A stretch of 64,000 nucleotides of DNA from Streptantibioticus silvisoli (GCF_027947535.2 NZ_JAAGKO020000027.1:52977-116976); one strand, 5' to 3'. Counted from the stretch's first letter, positions 45,682 to 54,196 are shown. Notes: generated by a model not told the origin, from the sequence alone. Program-made: numbers and translations.

Positions 45682-45753
45682 CCTTTCACCCGTGAACGGC
45701 CCGCCTGTCTGGGCGTCTGCTGTCGATCAACCATCACCCGATTGGAGCGACAC

Positions 45754-45897
45754 ATGCCCGTGTACGCCCTCGTCCCGATCATCATCTCCACCCTGCTCTT
45801 GGCCTGGGGCGACTGGAACCTCATCAAGGCCGTCATCCGCCTGGCCGACCGCGTGAACGCCCTGGAGAGCGCCACCAAGCAGTCCACGGACGCCTGA
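45754..45897 (+). CDS. Small membrane protein (47 aa)
   Basis: GGAG 7 nt before ATG 45754. One helix (ALVPIIISTLLLAWGDWNLI) then an amphipathic tail (KAVIRLADRVNALESAT). Small Spd-like membrane peptides of this kind are common in streptomycete transfer operons. Followed by a strong terminator. Confidence 0.7.
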   Translation: MPVYALVPIIISTLLLAWGDWNLIKAVIRLADRVNALESATKQSTDA

Positions 45898-45910
45898 CCC
45901 GAACGTGAAA

Positions 45911-45943
45911 GCCGCCCCCAGGGGTGCGATCCCTGGGGGCGGC
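45911..45943 (+). terminator. Terminator within the transfer region
   Basis: 13-bp perfect stem GCCGCCCCCAGGG/CCCTGGGGGCGGC, 7-nt loop. It may split the operon into two units. Confidence 0.75.
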
Positions 45944-45991
45944 CGTGGCCCAACTCCACCCACCCACACAAGGCAAGAGGAAAGGAAGGCC

Positions 45992-46516
45992 ATGACCATT
46001 CTGGACTATCGGCCGGCAGGAACCCAGTGGCACGCCGAGCCGATCCCGGTCGCTTACCCCACCCACGCGGTCAACGGCTGGTGCGAGGGCGAGAAGGACT
46101 CGCTGGCCGTCGTACAGGTGGCAATCAGCCTCACCCGAGACGAACTGCTCACGGCCCTCGACGACGAGCACGCCATGGCCGGGTTCGACGCCGACCAGCT
46201 GTCCGTTCAGGAGATCCGCGCCTGGGTAGAGCAGGGTGTTTCCATGGCCGGCGCGTTCGAGCTGGGTGAGCGGGCGGCCCGCTTCTGGGGCAGTTACGGC
46301 ACGTGGACGGCTGAGGAGAAGGCCAACGTGGCGGCCATGGCGCGAGCCATCGACCGTGCCTACCCGGCCGCCGCGATCTCCACGACGGTTGTGAACGGAA
46401 CCCCGTCCCGCCCGTCCGTGGCGTGCACCGCCTGCCCCTGGACGGTCACCGGAGAGCACGTCGAGCCGCTCATGGCCGACGGTGTCTCCCACTCCGCGAC
46501 CCACGGGGAGCGGTGA
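45992..46516 (+). CDS. Hypothetical protein
   Basis: 174 aa with AAAGGAAGG upstream of ATG 45992. YRPAGTQWHAEPIPVAYPTHAVNGW, then a helical middle (LLTALDDEHAMAGFDADQLSVQEIRAWVEQGVSMAGAF) and a CTAC pair near the end. Unrecognised. Overlaps the next gene by GTGA. Confidence 0.7.
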   Translation: MTILDYRPAGTQWHAEPIPVAYPTHAVNGWCEGEKDSLAVVQVAISLTRDELLTALDDEHAMAGFDADQLSVQEIRAWVEQGVSMAGAFELGERAARFWGSYGTWTAEEKANVAAMARAIDRAYPAAAISTTVVNGTPSRPSVACTACPWTVTGEHVEPLMADGVSHSATHGER

Positions 46517-46920
46517 CCGTGACCATCATCGACTCGCGCCCCACGACCGCGTTCGCCCCAGTGAGCACGCCGACGATGTACCACCCGCAGGACGACGGGA
46601 CACTCATACTCATCCCCGCCGCCGACGCGGCCGTTCTCGACCGGTACCGCGACGGCGACGAGCCCACCGCCGAAGACTGGCCCGTGGTCGCCCGCTACTA
46701 CCCCGTCATGCCGCTCGTCTACGAGCCCCAGTTCTTCGGCGACCCGTTCCCGCTCTACCCGCTGATCGACGAGGTCACCGAGACAGAATGCGGCGGGCTC
46801 AGCTACATCTGCTATCCGATGCCGGGCACCGTCACGAAGGGCCCCGGCGGCTCGACCACGATCACCGTCACGATGGGACCTGAGTCCTTCACGCCCAGGG
46901 CGTCGGGGGTGGCGGCATGA
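46513..46920 (+). CDS. Hypothetical protein
   Basis: 135 aa from GTG 46513 (GTG 46519 also possible). Rich in Pro, Tyr and acidic residues (MYHPQDDGTLILIPAADAAVLDRYRDGDEP, FGDPFPLYPLIDEVTETECGG). Unrecognised. Ends in an ATGA overlap. Confidence 0.66.
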   Translation: MTVTIIDSRPTTAFAPVSTPTMYHPQDDGTLILIPAADAAVLDRYRDGDEPTAEDWPVVARYYPVMPLVYEPQFFGDPFPLYPLIDEVTETECGGLSYICYPMPGTVTKGPGGSTTITVTMGPESFTPRASGVAA

Positions 46921-47225
46921 GCGCCACCGTCGTGTACGTCCGTCTGGAGTCCGGCCGTATCCGCCAGGTCGACTCCTCGCCGCTGCCGCCGCAGCGGTTC
47001 GGCAACGGGCACTTGTGGATGTTCGACGGCGGCGTCTCCGACGTGGAGGACCCGTACACGTGCGGCCTGTGCGGCCAGTCCAAGTGGCGGTCCTACAACA
47101 CGCCGTGCGCCGAGGGCAGGACCCCGGATGATCTGAACGCGGAGCGGGCCCAGTGGATCGCCGACCACCGGTTCCACGGGTTGGTACCCCACTACCTGCG
47201 CGAGGACATCGGGGTGGCGGCATGA
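46917..47225 (+). CDS. Hypothetical protein with CxxC
   Basis: 102 aa. VVYVRLESGRIRQVDSSPLPPQRFGNGHLWMFDGG, then DPYTCGLCGQSKWRSYNTPC, a likely zinc knuckle, and a helical end. Coupled at both sides by ATGA overlaps. Unrecognised. Confidence 0.68.
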   Translation: MSATVVYVRLESGRIRQVDSSPLPPQRFGNGHLWMFDGGVSDVEDPYTCGLCGQSKWRSYNTPCAEGRTPDDLNAERAQWIADHRFHGLVPHYLREDIGVAA

Positions 47226-47653
47226 GCTTCCGTCCCGTCGACCACTGGAACGGCGAACTCGCCTCCGCCTTGCAGAGCGCCCTGCGCATGACGAACGAGG
47301 GATTCGCCGAACACCTCGGCGTCGGAGTCCGCACCGTGGCCGAGTGGCACCGGAGCCCGCGGATCACCCCGATGAAGTGGGTGCAGTCCGTCCTGGACAC
47401 CGCGCTCGAACAGGCCGCCGAGCACGACCGGCAGCGCTTCACGGACATCGCGAGCATCGGCCGGCCGCCAGTCGCCGTCGTACCGGCTGTCCCGCCGCCG
47501 GACCGCGGCATGACCGTACTGGCCCTGGAGGTCGAACTCCTCAAGGCCCGGCTCGACCAGATGCAGCAGGAGATGGTGGAGCTTCGGCGGACCGTCCCAT
47601 CCTTCGTGCGTCGCGACCAACTGGCCGCCATTCAGGCAGGAAAGTCCCGGTGA
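47222..47653 (+). CDS. HTH DNA-binding protein
   Basis: 143 aa. LASALQSALRMTNEGFAEHLGVGVRTVAEWHRSPRITPM is a helix-turn-helix (residues ~12-50); the C-terminal half is a coiled coil (MTVLALEVELLKARLDQMQQEMVELRRTVPSF). Probably a regulator or DNA-organising protein of the transfer region. ATGA overlap with the gene before, GTGA with the one after. Confidence 0.8.
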   Translation: MSFRPVDHWNGELASALQSALRMTNEGFAEHLGVGVRTVAEWHRSPRITPMKWVQSVLDTALEQAAEHDRQRFTDIASIGRPPVAVVPAVPPPDRGMTVLALEVELLKARLDQMQQEMVELRRTVPSFVRRDQLAAIQAGKSR

Positions 47654-47847
47654 ACGGCTGCCGTGAGAGCGCCGCAGACGACCGGGCCCGTTCCAGCCGG
47701 CTGCTGGGGGCCCTGGAGACGTCGACCGAGGCACCGGGCCACGCCGGTGACCTCGACGAGTTCGAGCAGGTCGTGATGTTCGGGATAGCCCCGGAGTTCG
47801 AGGGCCTGCCGTACCCGCCCGCCGGTCACACCTACCCCCGCCGCTGA
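47650..47847 (+). CDS. Small hypothetical protein
   Basis: 65 aa, GTG overlapping the preceding stop. LLGALETSTEAPGHAGDLDEFEQVVMFGIAPEFEGLPYPP; acidic. Unrecognised. Confidence 0.58.
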   Translation: MNGCRESAADDRARSSRLLGALETSTEAPGHAGDLDEFEQVVMFGIAPEFEGLPYPPAGHTYPRR

Positions 47848-47885
47848 ACAACCCGCTTCGGCCTACGCCTTCAGGAGGAACCGTC

Positions 47886-48110
47886 ATGACCACCTATCAG
47901 CCCGGTGTGTACGCGTTCAACATCGTCGTCTCCGACCCCCAGCGGCAGTGTCTCGAACTGGAGGTCAGCAGCTACATCACCGTGGACCGGGTCATGGATC
48001 ACGACCAGGTCGCGCAGGTCATCATCGACGCGATCTCCGCCCAGGCCCCGGACGTGCCGGTGCTGCACCTGGCACCGCCGACCTACCGGCTTCAGCTCGT
48101 CCGCCGCTGA
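47886..48110 (+). CDS. Small hypothetical protein
   Basis: 74 aa, CAGGAGG 7 nt before ATG 47886. Alternating beta/helix pattern (YAFNIVVSDPQRQCLELEVSSYITVDRVMDHDQVAQVIIDAIS). Unrecognised but well supported by its ribosome site. Confidence 0.7.
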   Translation: MTTYQPGVYAFNIVVSDPQRQCLELEVSSYITVDRVMDHDQVAQVIIDAISAQAPDVPVLHLAPPTYRLQLVRR

Positions 48111-48135
48111 CGACCAGCCCGTCCGAGGAGAGCTG

Positions 48136-48219
48136 ATGCGCATCCACCCCGCCATCGTCCTGTTCGTGCTCATCCCCGTGATCGTCGTGGCCTTCATCTA
48201 CGGCCACACCCACGGCTGA
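48136..48219 (+). CDS. Small membrane peptide (27 aa)
   Basis: GAGGAG precedes ATG 48136. MRIHPAIVLFVLIPVIVVAFIYGHTHG is a single hydrophobic helix with His-rich tail, in keeping with tiny Spd-type proteins of streptomycete transfer operons. Confidence 0.6.
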   Translation: MRIHPAIVLFVLIPVIVVAFIYGHTHG

Positions 48220-48312
48220 CCGGTAGACCACGCCGCAGGTCCCGCCTGCTGGTACCTGCGGCCTGGTAGTCCCTCAGCCCCCACCTCCGTCTTGACCTGG
48301 AAGGACTCCGTC

Positions 48313-48480
48313 ATGAAGTACCGCCACCTGCTCCTGTGCCTGTTGTTCGGCCTGCTGGTCCAGTTCCCGCCGGCCGCCGTGATCGTCGTGCCGTTCCTCG
48401 CCCAGCCCGCCGTCGCCGGTCTCCTCGGCGGCCTGTTCCTCCACCACCACCGGCACAACCGCGCGGGGGGCACGCGATGA
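48313..48480 (+). CDS. Small membrane protein (55 aa)
   Basis: GGAAGGA upstream of ATG 48313. Two hydrophobic segments (LLLCLLFGLLVQF and AVIVVPFLAQPAVAGLLGGLFL) followed by a His-rich HHHRHNR tail. Overlaps the next gene by ATGA. Probably a spread-type (Spd) membrane component. Confidence 0.7.
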   Translation: MKYRHLLLCLLFGLLVQFPPAAVIVVPFLAQPAVAGLLGGLFLHHHRHNRAGGTR

Positions 48481-48932
48481 CCATCGAGATTCTGCGCGCC
48501 ACCGATGTGTCCGACTCGCCGATGGTCCGTCGGGCCCGTGCCGCCGTCGCCGACGCGCTGGGCGAGCCGGTACCCGAGTGCACCGTGCTGCTCGGCTCCC
48601 GCGCCCTGGCCGCGTGCATCCTCTCCCCGAACTACTGGTCGCTCAGCGGGGCTCGGGAGTGGCTGAGCACCTGGTGGGGTGACCGCCGCAGCTACGGCCA
48701 GACCATCACCTGCGCCGGCGGAGAAGACCCCGTCGTCATGGTGCACACCACCTCCCGCCAACACCTGTGGCCCACCCTCGTGCACGAGCTGGTCCACGTC
48801 GTCCAGGCGGGTCGGCCCGACGCCCGGCGCGACGACACGATCAACGCCGACGAGGACGAGGCGTACCGCATCGAGCACCTGATCACCACCGGCGCCCAGC
48901 GCGCCCCCCACACCCTGGAGATGACCGCATGA
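48477..48932 (+). CDS. HExxH zinc-binding protein of the transfer operon
   Basis: 151 aa. LWPTLVHELVHVVQAGRPDARR (~residues 98-119) is a clear HExxH metallopeptidase-like site; DEDEAYRIEHL further on may give the third ligand. The N-terminal half has no catalytic pattern. It is wedged between two Spd-like membrane proteins with ATGA overlaps on both sides, so it is made with the mating apparatus. A role in cutting cell-wall or membrane proteins at the mating site is a guess. Confidence 0.75.
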   Translation: MTIEILRATDVSDSPMVRRARAAVADALGEPVPECTVLLGSRALAACILSPNYWSLSGAREWLSTWWGDRRSYGQTITCAGGEDPVVMVHTTSRQHLWPTLVHELVHVVQAGRPDARRDDTINADEDEAYRIEHLITTGAQRAPHTLEMTA

Positions 48933-50179
48933 GCGACTGGAGCGAGGAGCGCCGCCGCAACAAGGCCGCCGACGCCGAGCAGACCCGCAAGGACGCTGAC
49001 GCCGCCGCCGCCCGCCGGGCGAAGAGCCGCCGCGAGGAAGACGAACGGCGCCGGGCGAACGCTCAGGCCGACAAGGCGCAGGCCCGCGCCGAGAAGTTGC
49101 AGGAACGCCGCGACAAGGCCAACCGGCGCCGGGAACGGGCTGCCGCCTGGTCGAAGGCGACGACACCGGGTCTGATCTACCGGCGCGGCACGCTCGCCCT
49201 GGTGACCGCGTCCGCGCTGGGCTCGCTGCCCGCGCAGATCGCCCACTTCGCCGGCATCTCCCTGATGCTGCTGCCTCTGCCCTTCGCGCTGGAAGGCGCG
49301 GCGTGGGTGATGGCCGCCGGCGTCGCCTACGCCGACGAACGCCACCTTCCGGGGTGGGTGCGGTGGATGCTCCGCGGGTTCTGCCTTGCGGCTGCCGGAT
49401 TCGCCGCCTACATCAACTACGGGTACGGGGCTGCGGAGGCGTCGGCCGCCGGGTACGGGCTCGCCGCCGTTTCTCTGCTGGGCCCGATGTTCTTCGAGGT
49501 TCGCCAGTGGGTCGGCACCCTGTCCGAGTCCGCTGTCACCCCCGAGGCGAAGGCTGAGGTGAAGGCCCGGGAGGCTCACGCGAAGAAGCGGGCCAACGAT
49601 CACAAGGACGTCGTCGCCCTGGCGGACCGACTGGTGTCGGCGGCCCCGTTCGGGACGCTGTCGCCTGAGGATGCGTTCGCTCAGGCGTGGGAGATCAAGA
49701 ACGGCACGCGGCTGCCGGGCATGACGCCCGCTCTCCATGTTCAGGCCGCGCAGTCCCGGGTGTCGCTCGCCGCGTCGCTCGCCGCGGTCGACACCAAGAA
49801 GCACGGCATCAGCCCCGAAGCCGCAGCGGTCGAACTGTTCCTCGCCGACACCTTCACCCCCGGCGGTGAGGATGGCGACGGGACAGCCACCAGTGGGCCG
49901 CAGACGAGCCCGCAAGGACCCGGTGGCGTCGACTCGCAGGCCGCTCCCGGGAAGCCGCTCAAGAGGCTCACAACCCTTATCGGTAAAGGGAAGCGGGCGG
50001 TTTCCGAGGACGACGAACGACCCCTCGCCGAGGACGACCTGACCAAGGTTCGCGCTCTCGCCGACGAACTCGGTGGCGCCCACAAGCTGTCCGCCACGAA
50101 CGTCCGCAAGTGCATCGGCTGCCGCACCGCCTACGCCTCGCGTCTCCGCGACGCGGTTAAGGCCGAGCAGCAGCAGTAG
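48929..50179 (+). CDS. Spd/DUF2637-like membrane protein
   Basis: 416 aa. A long charged coiled coil (residues 1-~75, rich in Arg, Lys, Glu) precedes four hydrophobic helices (~80-185: LALVTASALGSLPAQIAHFAGI, LMLLPLPFALEGAAWVMAAGVA, WMLRGFCLAAAGFAAYINY, AAGYGLAAVSLLGPMFFEV). The cytoplasmic C-terminal half ends in a helix-turn-helix-like stretch (LADELGGAHKLSATNVRKCIGCRTAYASRL). This is the layout of DUF2637/SpdB-type proteins that partner TraB in intermycelial plasmid spread. Confidence 0.85.
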   Translation: MSDWSEERRRNKAADAEQTRKDADAAAARRAKSRREEDERRRANAQADKAQARAEKLQERRDKANRRRERAAAWSKATTPGLIYRRGTLALVTASALGSLPAQIAHFAGISLMLLPLPFALEGAAWVMAAGVAYADERHLPGWVRWMLRGFCLAAAGFAAYINYGYGAAEASAAGYGLAAVSLLGPMFFEVRQWVGTLSESAVTPEAKAEVKAREAHAKKRANDHKDVVALADRLVSAAPFGTLSPEDAFAQAWEIKNGTRLPGMTPALHVQAAQSRVSLAASLAAVDTKKHGISPEAAAVELFLADTFTPGGEDGDGTATSGPQTSPQGPGGVDSQAAPGKPLKRLTTLIGKGKRAVSEDDERPLAEDDLTKVRALADELGGAHKLSATNVRKCIGCRTAYASRLRDAVKAEQQQ

Positions 50180-50268
50180 CGGCCCGGGGCCGGCCCAACC
50201 GACCAAAGCAGCGGCCGGCCCCCACCGCTCACCCAACCCCAACCCTTCAAGATCGAGGAGCAGCCCCA

Positions 50269-52362
50269 GTGTCCTCCATGACGAGCACCCCCGCCGAGGA
50301 ACCCGCCAACAACGCCACCGTCGTCGACATGACGAAGCGACTGCCGCACCCCCCGGAGCCGGCCGCCGCACCGGCCCCCGCCTTCACCGCCCCCCGCGAC
50401 GACGAGGCACCCCTGATCCCCGAATGGATCAAGAGCCGCGAAGGCCGCCGGGCCGCCCGCCGCCAGATGCAGCGCCAGGCCCACAACACCGGACGGCGCT
50501 GGGTCCGCCGGCAGAAGACCGAACGCGGCCACCACGCCCAGATCGGCCGCGGTGTCATCCGCGTGCACAGCTGGGTCGTCGGCGTCGAAGGTGTTCACGC
50601 CCACGCCGCCAAGCACCACGCCCACATGGCCACCAAGGACGCCCGTGCCACCGCCCGACAGGCGCGGTTCACCGTCGTCGGCCGCGACAAGGCCCGTGCC
50701 GTCGCCATGAAGCACCAGGAAGAGGCACAGCACGCGGTCGCCGCCCACAAGAAGGCCCGCCGGGAGGTCAGCCGGGGGCGGATGGTCCGCGGCGTGGTCG
50801 CCTACGGCCTGCCCGCCGCTGCCGACGCCGCCGCGTTCGTCGAAGCCGGGTGGCTCGGCGGCATCGGAGCCCTCGCCACGCTCGGCGGCCTGGCCCTGAT
50901 CGGCCGCAAGCCGTTGCGGGCCGAACGCTGGGACCCGGAGCGCCGCAGCATCGGCGACGGCGACTCCATGAACGACACGATGCTCAACGACGCGTTCCGC
51001 CGCGCCGGGATCATCGCCAAGGACGCCGTACTGACCGTCGTACACCCGTGCGGCTACGGCCGCGGGGCGTGGCAGGCGACCGTCGACCTGCCCGACACCA
51101 CGGTGACGGCCGCCATGAAGCGCACCGAGGAACTGGCCGGGCAGCTCGGTGTGGAGACCGTGCAGGTGTCCCTCAGCCGTGCCGGCCGGGCGAACCGGCT
51201 GCACATCTGGGTGTCCACGACGGTGCCGTTCACCGGTGACCCGGTCCGCGGCCCGCTGCTGGGCATGGACAAGCCCATGAGCCTGTGGGGCCGGGTGCCG
51301 ATCGGCCCCACCCTGCGGGGCGACGCCTATACCGTGTCCCTCATCGAGCGCTCTGGCCTGGTCGGTGGCGAACCCGGCGCCGGCAAGTCCGCCTCCGGCA
51401 ACAACATCCTGCTGGCCGCAGCACTGGACCCGCACTGCATCCTCTGTCTCGCGGACGGCAAGGGCGGCGGCGATCTGGAGCCGTTCGAGCCGCTGTGCGA
51501 CCAGTACGAAGGGGAGGCCGACCCGGAGGCGTTCTTCGACCTGCTCGGCGACGTGATCGTGGACATGAAGCTGCGGTACGCCCTGCTGAAGTCGTTGGGC
51601 AAGCGCAAGGTCACCGAGGCGCTGTGCCGGGAGTACCCGCTGCTGCGGCTGAAGCTGCTGTGGGTCGACGAGCTGATGTTCTTCACCACCGATGAGGAGT
51701 GGGGCCGGAAGATCACCGCCCGGTTGCGGAACATCGTCAGCCGTGGCCGGGCTGCCGGGATCATCACGTTCTGCGCCACGCAGAAGCCGGGCTCCGATGT
51801 CGTCGCCACCAGCCTCCGTGACCTGCTGTCGATCCGGTGGGCGCTGCGCTGCACCACCCCGCAGGCGTCCGACACGATCCTCGGCCAGGGCGCTGCGTCC
51901 GCAGGGTTCAACGCGAAGGACATCGAGGCGTCGATGCGGGGCGCCGGGTGGCTGTACTCCGAAGGTTCCGCGCCGGAGATGGTCCTCGCCTACTACTACT
52001 CCGACGACGAAGTGACGGACCTGATCGAGCGGGCGTACCGGTACCGGGCGGCGGCTGGAACGCTGCCGACTGCCGCGCCCACGCTGACCGACCGGTTGCG
52101 TGCTGCGGGCGGCGACGGGGTGGTCCTGGCCGTACTGCTGGAGGAGTACACCGTCGGTGACGGCGCCGACTGGCTGCCCACCTCGGTCCTGCTGAAGGCG
52201 CTGGCGGACGCCGGGCAGCTCGTCACTGACCGGCGCCTCGGCGACCTGGTGGTCCGCTCCGATGAGGACAAGGTGAAGCGGCCGTGGGAGGGCGCCCGGG
52301 TGGCCGGCTACTCGCGGCAGCTCGTCGCTGACACCGCTGAGAAGTGGCTGGCCGACCGCTGA
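50269..52362 (+). CDS. traB: FtsK/SpoIIIE-type conjugal DNA translocase
   Basis: 697 aa, GTG start with GAGGAG. A hydrophobic segment at ~172-215 (MVRGVVAYGLPAAADAAAFVE, GIGALATLGGLALIG) anchors it; the motor has Walker A LVGGEPGAGKSASG (~363-376), Walker B LKLLWVDELMFF (~459-470), and TFCATQKPGSDVVATSLRDLLSIRWALRC. The C-terminal part ends in a winged-helix-like region (DWLPTSVLLKALADAGQLVTDRRLGDLVV) that would read the clt repeats located just downstream. In actinomycetes this single protein moves double-stranded DNA into the recipient. Confidence 0.94.
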   Translation: MSSMTSTPAEEPANNATVVDMTKRLPHPPEPAAAPAPAFTAPRDDEAPLIPEWIKSREGRRAARRQMQRQAHNTGRRWVRRQKTERGHHAQIGRGVIRVHSWVVGVEGVHAHAAKHHAHMATKDARATARQARFTVVGRDKARAVAMKHQEEAQHAVAAHKKARREVSRGRMVRGVVAYGLPAAADAAAFVEAGWLGGIGALATLGGLALIGRKPLRAERWDPERRSIGDGDSMNDTMLNDAFRRAGIIAKDAVLTVVHPCGYGRGAWQATVDLPDTTVTAAMKRTEELAGQLGVETVQVSLSRAGRANRLHIWVSTTVPFTGDPVRGPLLGMDKPMSLWGRVPIGPTLRGDAYTVSLIERSGLVGGEPGAGKSASGNNILLAAALDPHCILCLADGKGGGDLEPFEPLCDQYEGEADPEAFFDLLGDVIVDMKLRYALLKSLGKRKVTEALCREYPLLRLKLLWVDELMFFTTDEEWGRKITARLRNIVSRGRAAGIITFCATQKPGSDVVATSLRDLLSIRWALRCTTPQASDTILGQGAASAGFNAKDIEASMRGAGWLYSEGSAPEMVLAYYYSDDEVTDLIERAYRYRAAAGTLPTAAPTLTDRLRAAGGDGVVLAVLLEEYTVGDGADWLPTSVLLKALADAGQLVTDRRLGDLVVRSDEDKVKRPWEGARVAGYSRQLVADTAEKWLADR

Positions 52363-52576
52363 ACCACCCGGACGCGACCCGGAACGACCCGGAAACCCGC
52401 AGGTCAAACCCGGACGCGACCCAGCCGCACCACTCGCCCACCCGGACACGCCCGTCCGGGTCGGCACCCCCACCGTCCGAGTCGCGCCAGGGTTTGACCT
52501 GCGGGTTTCCAGGTCTGTCCGAGAGCGCGACTGGGTTCAAACCACCGCAAAAACCCCCGCTTCGATAGGAGACGTC
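52363..52576. promoter_or_regulatory. clt: Probable clt (cis-acting locus of transfer)
   Basis: Directly 3' of tra. GACCCGGA occurs at 52376-52383 and 52386-52393, and reversed (TCCGGGTC) at 52455-52462; one-mismatch forms (C/A)ACCCGGA are at 52365, 52407 and 52439. A perfect 21-bp inverted repeat spans 52391-52411 and 52490-52510, with a CCCGGAC/GTCCGGG hairpin between. GACCCGGA is, to my knowledge, the octamer recognised by TraB of pSVH1. Confidence 0.72.
52391..52510. repeat. 21-bp perfect inverted repeat in the clt region
   Basis: Arms 52391-52411 (begins GGAAACCCGCAGG) and 52490-52510 (ends CCTGCGGGTTTCC), 78 nt apart. The left arm overlaps the second GACCCGGA. Confidence 0.9.
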
Positions 52577-53185
52577 ATGTCCCTGTTCCGCAACCCCAAG
52601 ACGGCCGCCCGCGACTCGATCCGGTCCGCCGGGAGCACCGTTCAGGCCACCGCGACCCGACAGAGCCTCGCCGCCTACCGCCGTCTGATCGAAGCCATCC
52701 CCGCCGCCGCGGTCGACATCCTCGACAACCAGCTCACCACCCGCAAGGCCATCCGCGAGGACAAGCGGGCCGCAGCCCGGTTCGTCGGGTCAGCCCGGGT
52801 CGGCGACGAGCTGTACGCGATCGACGGGTCCGCCATGTTCTACCGGCTGACCCGCAAGGGCACCAAGTGGTCCGACTCTCTGGGCGGCTTCCACCGCATG
52901 CCGATGACCGCGGCCGGGATGGACGTCGAGCAGATCTGGCGCCAGCACGGAACCCACGTGACCGACCGTCGGCCCGCCGGCTGGGTGTCCGCCGCAACCC
53001 TGGCCGCCGCCAACTACGGCGGTCTGGACGGTGACGACCTGTACGCCTGGGGCTGGCGGAACGACCGCGATGTCGACCTCGACATCGCGCAGGCCATGGA
53101 AATCCGCCGCTCCCACCCGAACTACCTGACCGGCGCCAACATCGCCGTCACCATCGTTCAGCGCGCCATCGCGGTGGCCGCCTGA
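52577..53185 (+). CDS. Hypothetical protein
   Basis: 202 aa with AGGAG upstream. MSLFRNPKTAARDSIRSAGSTVQ, a helical middle and LYAWGWRNDRDVDLDIAQAMEIRRSHPNYLTGANIAVTIVQRAI. Acts after tra in the same operon. Unrecognised. Confidence 0.7.
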   Translation: MSLFRNPKTAARDSIRSAGSTVQATATRQSLAAYRRLIEAIPAAAVDILDNQLTTRKAIREDKRAAARFVGSARVGDELYAIDGSAMFYRLTRKGTKWSDSLGGFHRMPMTAAGMDVEQIWRQHGTHVTDRRPAGWVSAATLAAANYGGLDGDDLYAWGWRNDRDVDLDIAQAMEIRRSHPNYLTGANIAVTIVQRAIAVAA

Positions 53186-53239
53186 CTGGCTGGAGCCGTC
53201 TGCACGCGCTGACACCAACGCCAATGGAAGGACATATCC

Positions 53240-53485
53240 ATGCCCGACTACAGCAACCCTGCCACTCCGCTCACCGCCCACAAGTACGGGTGGAGCATCA
53301 CGATCGGACGCGGCCCTCTGCGCTACGGAAACAACCCGACCCAGGACTGTACCGGGGCCTACACCACGCAGCCCGGCGCCACCGTCGGGTCTCTCCTCGC
53401 AGGGATCACGACTTGGTACGCCCGGGAGAACAGCATCCCTATCGACGATCTGGTCCTCGTCCGCTACTCGCTGCGCGAAAAGTAG
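53240..53485 (+). CDS. Hypothetical protein
   Basis: 81 aa, GGAAGG upstream of ATG 53240. YGWSITIGRGPLRYGNNPTQDCTGAYTTQPGATVGSLLAGITTWYARE; small beta-rich protein. Unrecognised. Confidence 0.64.
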   Translation: MPDYSNPATPLTAHKYGWSITIGRGPLRYGNNPTQDCTGAYTTQPGATVGSLLAGITTWYARENSIPIDDLVLVRYSLREK

Positions 53486-53572
53486 TCCAGCCGGGGCGCC
53501 CCCTCACGCCGGCAAGCACCGGGGGCGCCCCTCCCAACCGTCAGCCCGCAGACCACCGGAGGTTCCTCCATC

Positions 53573-54196
53573 ATGCCCGTGATCACCCGCTTGCGAACTG
53601 ACGCCCCCACCGTTGACCAGGCGCAGATCAACGCTCTCATCAGCGACATTGAGCAGTACCTGTCGCAGCCCGGCCGGGCCACCGCCCACCCCCTCGTCAC
53701 CAAGCCGACCTCGGCCCTGGTTGCCGAAGCCCTCGCCCAGACCCCCGACAGCGGGAAGCTGCCGGACGCCGGCCTGCGAACCCCCTCACGACTCCTGCGC
53801 CACCTCCCCGACTGGCTGTTGCCCGTCCTCCGGCCGGTCGCCGGGCCGCACCGGAACGTCACAGTCGCTGATCATCTTGAGCTGACCGCCCGCATCATCG
53901 AGTCCTACGGATGGGTGTCCGACGACCGCACCCGCCTGTCCCTCACCGGCCGGCGGGCCACAACCGGACGGCTCCGCACCCCCGGCGGGCGGCGCTGCAT
54001 CCTCGGCGCCCAAGCCGTCCTGTATCGGCTGGGATACGGCGACGAGCACACCGTCGACCAGGCGGAGAACCATATTCAGGCCGTTCTCGCCGACCGTGGC
54101 ATCCGCCGGCCGTACAGCGAGTGGAACGACGCCCGATCCACCTCGCAGGCGCAAGTCCTCACCACGCTCCGCGAAGCCGCCACCCGCGCACGCTGA
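53573..54196 (+). CDS. DUF6197-like hypothetical protein
   Basis: 207 aa. The C-terminal ~120 residues (LELTARIIESYGWVSDDRTRLSLTGRR, then TPGGRRCILGAQAVLYRLGYGDEHTV) fit the DUF6197 pattern of an Ile/Gly-Trp helix and GxRCxLGA segment. The N-terminus is helical. Function unknown. Confidence 0.7.
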   Translation: MPVITRLRTDAPTVDQAQINALISDIEQYLSQPGRATAHPLVTKPTSALVAEALAQTPDSGKLPDAGLRTPSRLLRHLPDWLLPVLRPVAGPHRNVTVADHLELTARIIESYGWVSDDRTRLSLTGRRATTGRLRTPGGRRCILGAQAVLYRLGYGDEHTVDQAENHIQAVLADRGIRRPYSEWNDARSTSQAQVLTTLREAATRAR

